DNA from: Prevotellaceae bacterium
GTDB taxonomy: Bacteria; Bacteroidota; Bacteroidia; Bacteroidales; Bacteroidaceae
Reading direction: 5' to 3'
NCBI GenBank assembly: GCA_021153165.1
Contig: JAGKTZ010000011.1
Location: 1 to 37,776, forward strand
DNA length: 37,776 bases
Of the stretch, positions 32,307 to 37,776 are shown piece after piece (the first letter of the stretch is position 1; each line of letters starts with the position of its first letter). Below the pieces are notes generated by a model. The model was not told where the DNA came from. It was given only the letters and a program-made list of their open reading frames with translations, and did no database searches. The translations under genes were made by a program, and so were the position numbers.

Positions 32307-32347
32307 AATACCCGCCATAGACATGTATTGAGTCGATGGCGGGTATT
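32307..32347 (-). terminator. Terminator of the DUF3472 gene
   Basis: AATACCCGCCAT (32307-32318) and ATGGCGGGTATT (32336-32347) form a perfect 12-bp stem with a 17-nt loop. On the minus strand the right end runs into TTTTC. Confidence 0.85.
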
Positions 32348-32373
32348 GTAGTGAGTATGCTGAGTGTATCAGT

Positions 32374-33639
32374 TTATTCCAGCGTAGAGAAATCGATGTT
32401 TGGCGCTTCGGTTGTGTTGCCCGCACGGTCGAAGTAAGTGCCGTGCTTCATATTCTGGTCGAAGAATCCACCCATAGAGAGGAAGAACTGTTCGCCATTC
32501 ACGCCGCCGGTATAGTCGAGGCGCATTTCCTGATGCCCAGTGGTATCGCAAGTGAAGCGTGCTTTGGTCACAGGAATCCATCTGCCGTCGGTAGTGCGTG
32601 CCCATTGGTTGCCATAGCAAGCCTTGCGGTTGATATAGCCCATGATGGGGTTGAAGTTTTCCAGGAATGAGTGCGCATTGGTATACCATGTCGAGGTCTT
32701 TGGACGACACCATGATGCCACGAGCACCCATTTGCTTTGGTGGTTGTCATAGAAATAGGCGGTATAGATGGTGCTGCCTTTGCCGTCAGGTCTCACACCC
32801 ATCAAGAAGCGGCAGCGCTCGCCTGCCTTCCAGTCGTAGTGCATGTAGCTTTGTCCTCCTGAGCCTTCGTTGCCGAAATCGTTGATGGTGACATTCTTGC
32901 CCTTCTTCACGAGTTTGACACGCAGAGAGTCGGGGATTTCTTTGGGATTGTCAGTCACGAATGGGCTCCATACGGAGAAGAGCACGCGGCGCTTGTGTGG
33001 CGAGTTGTTTTGCATGCCAAAATAACCTTCACCAAATCCGCAAGCCATATAGTAACTGCTGGGGATATCACCTTCTTCGGGCACAGTGGTTTCGTTGTAG
33101 AACCATTCGATCTTTTCTTTTGGCAAGACGTAGCCCAAGTGAACAGAAGGTCCGCGACGGCCGAAGTGTGTGCTGAAATCAGGAGAAACGCAAGCCACCT
33201 TTTCGCTGACATAAACTGCTGCGACAGAACCAAAGGTCTTGCCTTCGTTGATTTTCAGACCGCGAATGTCCATTTTTACATATCCTGGTTGCTTCACCTT
33301 GAATGTTCCCAGTTCGATGCGTGTCAGTTCATCGCTGTCGAGTGTCACTTTCTTATTTTTGCCTAACAAGGAAACTTCGATGCGTGAGTGACCTTTGGCT
33401 TGCAGAGCGACGTCTATCTTGCCACTCTTCTTGGCGTAGAAATAGAAGCTGACCACAGTTTCTTTCTCGTTCCAGTTGCGAATGGCGTTTCTGCCTTCAT
33501 CGATAGATCCAGAACGACCTGCGGTGATGTAGGCATTGCCAGCCAATGTTACGACGGTCTCGCTTTGAGCTGTGGCTGGTGTTAGATGGAGTAGGGCAGC
33601 TACAAAAGCTACAAGTTTGAAAATACTACTTCGTGTCAT
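32374..33639 (-). CDS. DUF5077/DUF3472 secreted protein
   Basis: About 421 residues from the ATG at 33639; the longer frame would need a TTG start. The signal peptide ends in TPATAQ. Residues about 30-135 look like the DUF5077 beta-sandwich (TLAGNAYITAG, then FYFYAKKSGKIDV). Residues about 150-410 look like DUF3472 (HLGYVLPKEKIEWFYNE, YYMACGFGEGYFGMQNN, VLFSVWSPF, GGQSYMHYDW). From family knowledge these occur in Bacteroidetes and plant-associated bacteria and are thought to bind or process carbohydrate; no activity is established. It is a single gene between its promoter and a strong terminator. It has no sorting-like tail, so it probably remains periplasmic. Confidence 0.8.
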   Translation of the reverse strand: MTRSSIFKLVAFVAALLHLTPATAQSETVVTLAGNAYITAGRSGSIDEGRNAIRNWNEKETVVSFYFYAKKSGKIDVALQAKGHSRIEVSLLGKNKKVTLDSDELTRIELGTFKVKQPGYVKMDIRGLKINEGKTFGSVAAVYVSEKVACVSPDFSTHFGRRGPSVHLGYVLPKEKIEWFYNETTVPEEGDIPSSYYMACGFGEGYFGMQNNSPHKRRVLFSVWSPFVTDNPKEIPDSLRVKLVKKGKNVTINDFGNEGSGGQSYMHYDWKAGERCRFLMGVRPDGKGSTIYTAYFYDNHQSKWVLVASWCRPKTSTWYTNAHSFLENFNPIMGYINRKACYGNQWARTTDGRWIPVTKARFTCDTTGHQEMRLDYTGGVNGEQFFLSMGGFFDQNMKHGTYFDRAGNTTEAPNIDFSTLE

Positions 33640-33694
33640 ATACAATAGATTTGAAATTGATAATCGGTGGTTTGATGATTGGTCTATGTCTTTG

Positions 33695-33702
33695 CAAAGG
33701 TA
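33695..33702 (-). promoter_or_regulatory. -7 element of the DUF3472 gene
   Basis: The minus strand reads TACCTTTG, 55 nt before the start codon, in the divergent gap shared with map. Confidence 0.55.
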
Positions 33703-33850
33703 TCAAAAAAGATTGGTATGTGCATATATCTGTCGGAATAATATTGGTTGATTCTCCTCTCGGGTGAAGATGGGTTGGGAAAGAAAAAGTATTTTTTTGA
33801 CCTCGCTCTAAAAAGAAGATGGTGCATTTATTTATATTTTCAAAAATTAC

Positions 33851-33858
33851 TAACTTTG
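33851..33858 (+). promoter_or_regulatory. -7 element of map
   Basis: TAACTTTG lies 19 nt before the map start codon; the leader would therefore be very short. Confidence 0.55.
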
Positions 33859-33877
33859 CACAGCAAACAATGAACTA

Positions 33878-34735
33878 ATGGCAAAAAAGAACAAGAAGAA
33901 CTGGTATATCCCCGTGGGACAATCTATCACAGAACTGGACAAAAAGGTTTTGGCCTTTCAGGATTGTGGTGTATTAGTGCCCCCACGCACACTGATCAAG
34001 ACACCCGAGCAAATCGAAGGTATCCGCCGCTCGGGGGTGGTGAATACGGGTGTGCTGGACTTGGTGGCAAGCGAAATCCGCGCTGGCATGAGTACAGCAG
34101 AGATTGATCGCTTGGTCTACGAGTACACGATGGATCACGGTGCTATACCCGCGCCGCTCAACTATGAGGGCTTCCCCAAAAGTGTGTGTACCAGTGTGAA
34201 CGAAGTCGTTTGCCACGGTATTCCCAGCGAGGACGAAATTCTGGAGGAAGGCGACATCATCAACGTCGATGTATCGACTATTCTCGACGGCTATTATAGT
34301 GATGCGTCGCGCATGTTTGTGATTGGCGAAACTACGCCCGAGAAACAGCGATTGGTGGACGTGGCGCGCGAATGCCTTGAGATCGGAATGAAAGCGGCTC
34401 AGCCCTGGGGCTTCGTGGGCGATATTGGTAAGGCGATAGCTAAGCATGCGCATAAAAATGGGTTCAGTGTAGTGCGCGATATGTGCGGCCACGGCGTAGG
34501 ACTGGAGTTTCACGAAGAACCCGAAGTAGACCATTATGATACACGCCGTCGTGGTATGTTGCTGGTGCCTGGCATGACCTTCACCATCGAACCTATGATC
34601 AATATGGGAACTTGGGAAGTATTCGTCGACGAGGAGGATGACTGGACTGTAGTGACGGAGGATGAATTGCCTTCGGCGCAGTGGGAGCACACCTTCGTGA
34701 TGACTGAGCATGGACTCGAGATATTGACTCACTAA
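33878..34735 (+). CDS. map: Methionine aminopeptidase, type I
   Basis: 285 residues. It removes the initiator Met from new proteins in the cytoplasm. All five metal ligands are present: D131 and D142 (INVDVSTILDGYYSDAS), H205 (GHGVGLEFHEEP), E238 (TIEPM) and E270 (WEHT). The substrate His113 is in VCHGIP. It has about 35 extra N-terminal residues, Lys-rich at first (AKKNKKNWYIP), compared with the shortest type I forms; this could aid ribosome contact, which is inferred. It heads a run of housekeeping genes. Confidence 0.95.
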   Translation: MAKKNKKNWYIPVGQSITELDKKVLAFQDCGVLVPPRTLIKTPEQIEGIRRSGVVNTGVLDLVASEIRAGMSTAEIDRLVYEYTMDHGAIPAPLNYEGFPKSVCTSVNEVVCHGIPSEDEILEEGDIINVDVSTILDGYYSDASRMFVIGETTPEKQRLVDVARECLEIGMKAAQPWGFVGDIGKAIAKHAHKNGFSVVRDMCGHGVGLEFHEEPEVDHYDTRRRGMLLVPGMTFTIEPMINMGTWEVFVDEEDDWTVVTEDELPSAQWEHTFVMTEHGLEILTH

Positions 34736-34797
34736 GACTTGACCTTGTTTGTCTCACACATACATTATATATATAATAGTAGTATACTTTCGCAATT

Positions 34798-35841
34798 ATG
34801 CTAAAACAACATAATCCCAACGACCCCATCACAATCTTGGCGATAGAGTCAAGTTGCGACGATACGTCGGCTGCTGTATTGCGCGACGGACGTCTGCTGA
34901 GCAACGTCACCGCAGGTCAAGCCGTACACGAGGCTTATGGTGGCGTGGTGCCCGAATTGGCATCGCGTGCGCATCAACAAAACATCGTGCCGGTGGTAGA
35001 TCAGGCGCTCAAGAAGGCTGGTGTGACCAAGGAGGAACTCTCGGCCATCGCCGTGACACTGGGGCCCGGTTTGATGGGTTCTCTGCTGGTCGGCACGTCG
35101 TTTGCCAAGGGCTTGGCGCTTTCGTTGGGCATTCCACTGATTGATTGCAACCACCTGCAAGGACATATTCTGGCGCACTTCATACAAGAGGGCGACGAGG
35201 ATAGGGCAGTACCTCCTTACCCCTACCTGTGCTTGTTGGTGAGCGGCGGCAATTCGCAAATCGTCAAAGTCAATTCGCACCGCGACTTCGAACTATTAGG
35301 ACAGACTATTGACGATGCTGCAGGTGAAGCTATTGATAAGTGCTCGAAGGTAATGGGATTGGGTTATCCCGGCGGACCGATCATCGACCGCCTGGCACGA
35401 CAGGGCGATCCCAAGGCATTTCAGTTTAGCAAACCCAATATCGCGGGCTTGGATTATAGTTTCAGCGGACTAAAAACTTCTTTCCTGTATTTTCTGCGAG
35501 ATCAATTGAAAGAAGACCCTGACTTTATCGAAAAGAACAAAAACGACCTGGCGGCCTCGCTGGAGAAGACCATCGTGGACATCTTGATGAAGAAACTGAA
35601 GCAGGCGGTCAAGGAGACGGGCATCAACCACGTGGCGCTGTCGGGCGGTGTCTCGGCCAACACGGGCTTGAGAAATGCTTTCAAGAATATGCAGCAGGGT
35701 GCTGGTTGGAATATTTATATTCCGCCATTCAGCTATACGACGGACAATGCTGCGATGATTGCCATCACGGCTTACTATAAATTTCTGGACGGTGAATTCT
35801 GCGACATCAACAAACCTGCCTTCTCGAGAACTGTGATTTAG
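34798..35841 (+). CDS. tsaD: tRNA N6-adenosine threonylcarbamoyltransferase
   Basis: 347 residues. With TsaB and TsaE it moves the threonylcarbamoyl group to A37 of tRNAs reading ANN codons. ASKHA-fold features: ILAIESSCDDTSAAV at the start, VTLGPGLMGSLLVG, metal ligands H119 and H123 in NHLQGHI, LLVSGGNSQI, GEAIDKCSKVMGLGYPGG, and VALSGGVSANTGLR. Length matches the family. It lies 62 nt after map; a weak -7-like TACTTTCG (one mismatch) precedes it, so both independent and shared transcription are possible. Confidence 0.95.
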   Translation: MLKQHNPNDPITILAIESSCDDTSAAVLRDGRLLSNVTAGQAVHEAYGGVVPELASRAHQQNIVPVVDQALKKAGVTKEELSAIAVTLGPGLMGSLLVGTSFAKGLALSLGIPLIDCNHLQGHILAHFIQEGDEDRAVPPYPYLCLLVSGGNSQIVKVNSHRDFELLGQTIDDAAGEAIDKCSKVMGLGYPGGPIIDRLARQGDPKAFQFSKPNIAGLDYSFSGLKTSFLYFLRDQLKEDPDFIEKNKNDLAASLEKTIVDILMKKLKQAVKETGINHVALSGGVSANTGLRNAFKNMQQGAGWNIYIPPFSYTTDNAAMIAITAYYKFLDGEFCDINKPAFSRTVI

Positions 35842-35881
35842 AAATTGCATACATCATTTAGACTTGAAACAACATATAGAT

Positions 35882-36427
35882 ATGGAATTTGACATCAAAA
35901 ATATCAGCAAAGAAATCAACGAAATGCTGTGGCGCCAACATCAAAGTGTGTCGACAGCCGAGAGTTGCACAGCTGGACGCATCGCCAGTACGATCACAAC
36001 CATCCCCGGCAGCTCGAATTATTTCAAGGGCGGATTGGTATGCTATAGCAACGAGTTGAAGCAGGAACTGCTGAAAGTGGATGCTGATTTGATAGAAGAA
36101 AATACCGCCGTTTGCGAAGAGGTGGTGAAGCAAATGGTTATCGGTGCCAACGAATTGTTCAAGACCGACGTAGCCGTAGCCATCAGCGGATGGGCAGGTC
36201 CGACTGCTCCCGATGGTATATGTGGTAGCGGCATCGTGGGTACGATATGGATAGCTGTGGGCAAGGAGGGAAATATCGTTACTAAAAAGTTAGTGGAAGA
36301 CCACGGTCGTGAAAAGAATCTGACCATTGCGACAAAAGAAGCCATGGCGATGCTCCGTGACTACTTGAAGGAAATCCTACCACCACTTGAAGATGATGAA
36401 CAAGAACCGCCAGTGATATTTGTATAA
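35882..36427 (+). CDS. pncC: CinA C-terminal domain protein, nicotinamide-nucleotide amidohydrolase
   Basis: 181 residues from the ATG at 35882; an in-frame TTG at 35864 would add six. It has the CinA C-terminal (PF02464) signature only: VSTAESCTAGRIASTIT, IPGSSNYFKGGLVCYSNELK, and AISGWAGPT with GTIWIAVG. PncC deamidates nicotinamide mononucleotide in NAD recycling. The N-terminal MoaB-like domain of full CinA is absent, as in the stand-alone PncC type. One usual Gly is replaced: the typical S-G-I-A-G-P reads S-G-W-A-G-P. It is 40 nt after tsaD and probably co-transcribed. Confidence 0.9.
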   Translation: MEFDIKNISKEINEMLWRQHQSVSTAESCTAGRIASTITTIPGSSNYFKGGLVCYSNELKQELLKVDADLIEENTAVCEEVVKQMVIGANELFKTDVAVAISGWAGPTAPDGICGSGIVGTIWIAVGKEGNIVTKKLVEDHGREKNLTIATKEAMAMLRDYLKEILPPLEDDEQEPPVIFV

Positions 36428-36520
36428 TACGTTTAGAGTACATATATAATATATAGGGTGATAAAAAGTTAGGCAAAATCGCAAAGCAACTGTGTGATAA
36501 GCAAAAAATACAGAAAGTGC

Positions 36521-36551
36521 TTTGCTGTTAAAAATAAAATATCTAAATTTG
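36521..36551 (+). promoter_or_regulatory. Promoter of the rpmB-rpmG-DUF4295 operon
   Basis: TTTG (36521-36524) and TAAATTTG (36544-36551) are 19 nt apart, a near-perfect Bacteroidetes promoter. It leaves a leader of about 125 nt. Confidence 0.75.
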
Positions 36552-36555
36552 CACC

Positions 36556-36685
36556 CCGTAAGCGAAATAGGCTGGACCGCGAAGCTTGGATACCACCCCA
36601 AGATTACGCAACAACAAACCACCAAGCCCGGTCGTCAGCAGAAAATAGGCTTACACAATTCCGAACATTAAAATAAGCGAAAGCA
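36556..36685 (+). promoter_or_regulatory. Structured leader of rpmB, candidate ribosomal-protein autoregulation element
   Basis: Nested helices can be drawn: GTAAGC (36558-36563) with GCTTAC (36649-36654); GCTG (36571-36574) with CAGC (36636-36639); GACCG (36575-36579) with CGGTC (36629-36633), leaving a two-base bulge; and GCTTGG (36584-36589) with CCAAGC (36622-36627). The inner loop is A/C-rich. It ends about 30 nt before the rpmB start. I do not know a described element for L28 in this phylum. Confidence 0.5.
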
Positions 36686-36946
36686 ATGTCTAAGATTTGT
36701 CAAATTACAGGAAAGAAGGCCATGATTGGCAACAATGTTTCGCACTCAAAGCGTCGCACAAAGCGTACGTTTGATGTAAACTTGTTTAATAAGAAGTTTT
36801 ACTACGTAGAACAAGATTGCTGGATCACCCTCCGCATCAGCGCAGCAGGTTTGCGTATGATTAATAAGGTAGGTCTCGACGCTGCGTTGAACAACGCCGT
36901 AGCTAAGGGATATTGCGATTGGAAAAATATCAAAGTAATTGGTTAA
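36686..36946 (+). CDS. rpmB: Large-subunit ribosomal protein bL28
   Basis: 86 residues with the family start SKICQITGKKAMIGNNVSHS, KRRTKRTFDVNL and the C-terminal LRISAAGLRMINK. It belongs to the 50S subunit. It is first in a three-gene ribosomal operon with 11-nt spacing to rpmG, behind a strong promoter and a structured leader. Confidence 0.97.
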   Translation: MSKICQITGKKAMIGNNVSHSKRRTKRTFDVNLFNKKFYYVEQDCWITLRISAAGLRMINKVGLDAALNNAVAKGYCDWKNIKVIG

Positions 36947-36957
36947 GACTTTAAACT

Positions 36958-37146
36958 ATGGCAAAGAAAGTAAAAGGCAATCGTGTCCAAGTAATCCTTG
37001 AGTGCACTGAAATGAAAGAAAGTGGTCTGCCCGGAACTTCACGTTATATCACAACTAAGAACCGTAAGAATACACCAGACCGTTTGGAGTTGAAGAAATA
37101 CAACCCCATCTTGAAAAGAATGACTATTCACAAAGAAATTAAATAA
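36958..37146 (+). CDS. rpmG: Large-subunit ribosomal protein bL33, zinc-free form
   Basis: 62 residues: AKKVKGNRVQVILECTE, then TSRYITTKNRKNTPDRLELKKYNP. Only one Cys (residue 16) is present, so the two CxxC zinc pairs of the C+ form are absent and this is the C- type. It lies between rpmB and the DUF4295 gene. Confidence 0.96.
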   Translation: MAKKVKGNRVQVILECTEMKESGLPGTSRYITTKNRKNTPDRLELKKYNPILKRMTIHKEIK

Positions 37147-37156
37147 TTTGTAAGCC

Positions 37157-37315
37157 ATGGCAAAGAAAGTAGTTGCAACCCTTAAGACCGGCAAAAACGA
37201 TGGCCGCTCTTACACCAAAGTTATCAAAATGGTAAAGAGCCCTAAGACTGGTGCTTACATTTTTGATGAAAAGATGGTTCCTAACGATGACGTAAAGGAA
37301 TTCTTCAGCAAGTAA
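37157..37315 (+). CDS. DUF4295 small ribosome-associated protein
   Basis: 52 residues, below many ORF cut-offs: MAKKVVATLKTGKNDGR, then VIKMVKSPKTGAYIFDEKMV and a short acidic end. It is basic and strongly matches DUF4295, found beside rpmB-rpmG across Bacteroidetes. From memory, a Bacteroidetes-specific ribosomal protein (named bL38) was found in a Flavobacterium ribosome structure and may be this family; I am not certain. It starts 10 nt after rpmG and is followed by a strong terminator. Confidence 0.9.
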   Translation: MAKKVVATLKTGKNDGRSYTKVIKMVKSPKTGAYIFDEKMVPNDDVKEFFSK

Positions 37316-37337
37316 TTCTATACTTCCAGATAAATGA

Positions 37338-37370
37338 GACATTGTTGATTCGCTCAGCAATGTCTTTTTT
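37338..37370 (+). terminator. Terminator of the ribosomal protein operon
   Basis: GACATTGTTGA (37338-37348) pairs fully with TCAGCAATGTC (37354-37364, one G-T) around TTCGC, followed by six T. Confidence 0.92.
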
Positions 37371-37684
37371 TATATGGGTTTGATTCAGGGTGGGGTTGTT
37401 CATGGTAGTTTGTGTTGTCTTGATCGTTTGTTTTCTCGACATGTTTTTTCAGAATATACATGTAAGATTTTATGTTCTTCAACATCTTTCATTAATTTTC
37501 TTAAATTTTAATTTTGCCAAACCAATAAAAACATCGATTTTTGCAGTCCGTGCCTAAGGGAAGGCATAAATCTTTGAAAAAAGAGTAAAATTTTTTATTG
37601 CAGTTAATAGACTGGCCTTTATGTATTTATACAGAATTTGGCCAACTTTTGTGCACCTTGTTTTTAAAATTTCTTGTCAAAACA

Positions 37685-37716
37685 TTTGGCAGTTATTAAA
37701 AAAGTGTGTACTTTTG
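37685..37716 (+). promoter_or_regulatory. Strong promoter at the window end, rRNA-operon-like
   Basis: TTTG (37685-37688) and TACTTTTG (37709-37716) are 20 nt apart. Downstream, TCGCT with CAGG and CCTG with AGCGA form a hairpin (about 37720-37749), followed by GTTCTTTGAAAGC, which resembles the leader of Bacteroidales 16S rRNA operons. A further TAATTTTG at 37509-37516 could be an upstream promoter. The rest of the 37371-37684 stretch is AT-rich with no gene I can support. Confidence 0.5.
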
Positions 37717-37776
37717 CACTCGCTAATCAGGAAACGCCCTGGTGAGCGACTTTAAAAAGAAGCGTTCTTTGAAAGC

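Noticed and set aside
33974..34732. 252-residue minus-strand frame opposite map
   Set aside because: map has all catalytic residues; the antisense frame is His-rich without any motif.
36494..36676. 60-residue frame before rpmB
   Set aside because: It spans the rpmB promoter and the structured leader, and has no family features.

Overview
The window looks like a chromosomal segment of a Bacteroidales bacterium, probably Prevotellaceae or a close relative. The evidence is the gene families (DUF3316, DUF3472, PorT-like barrel, CotH lipoprotein, DUF4295 beside rpmB-rpmG), the gene order tsaD-cinA-rpmB-rpmG-DUF4295, the Bacteroidetes promoter form (TAnnTTTG, often with an upstream TTG/TTTG at 19-20 nt) before many genes, the lack of clear Shine-Dalgarno sequences, and C-terminal sorting-like tails on secreted proteins. 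No tRNA, CRISPR array, insertion sequence or phage gene was seen.

Left part (1-15.8 kb, all genes on +). A GHL10-family lipoprotein, the fused aspartokinase/homoserine dehydrogenase ThrA, and a large PiT phosphate transporter with a PhoU-like tail come first. The transporter is preceded by five TTAACN-like repeats at an exact 11-bp period, read here as a PHO box. A secreted multidomain protein, a small 2[4Fe-4S] ferredoxin and pyrE follow. Then comes a tight, overlapping run: dedA-like, DUF3316 protein, S41 protease lipoprotein, S-type sulfatase. A PorT-like outer membrane barrel and a pair of tiny membrane or peptide genes end this part.

Middle part (16.2-33.6 kb, mostly -). Here are a lipoprotein joining a coiled coil, a proline-free collagen-like tract and a CotH kinase-like domain; a PhoR/PhoB-like two-component pair; a secreted protein and a second S-type sulfatase; one + strand GNAT acetyltransferase; a 1231-residue protein with one intact and one catalytically dead SGNH domain; a 60-residue Trp-rich small protein; a 581-residue secreted protein that is a paralogue of the back half of the 1231-residue protein; and a DUF3472/DUF5077 secreted protein. 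Four proteins in the window share a sorting-like C-terminus (G-V-Y-I followed by a Lys-rich end).

Right part (33.8 kb to end, +) is housekeeping: map, tsaD, a CinA/PncC amidohydrolase, then rpmB-rpmG-DUF4295 behind a strong promoter and a leader that folds into nested helices (a candidate autoregulatory element). The last 150 bases hold a very good promoter and a hairpin that resemble the start of an rRNA operon, cut by the window end.

The points most worth a second look are the PHO-box array and its possible link to the PhoBR-like pair in the same window, the structured rpmB leader, the small peptide/membrane gene pair at 15.8-16.2 kb, the dead second SGNH domain, and the collagen-CotH lipoprotein.
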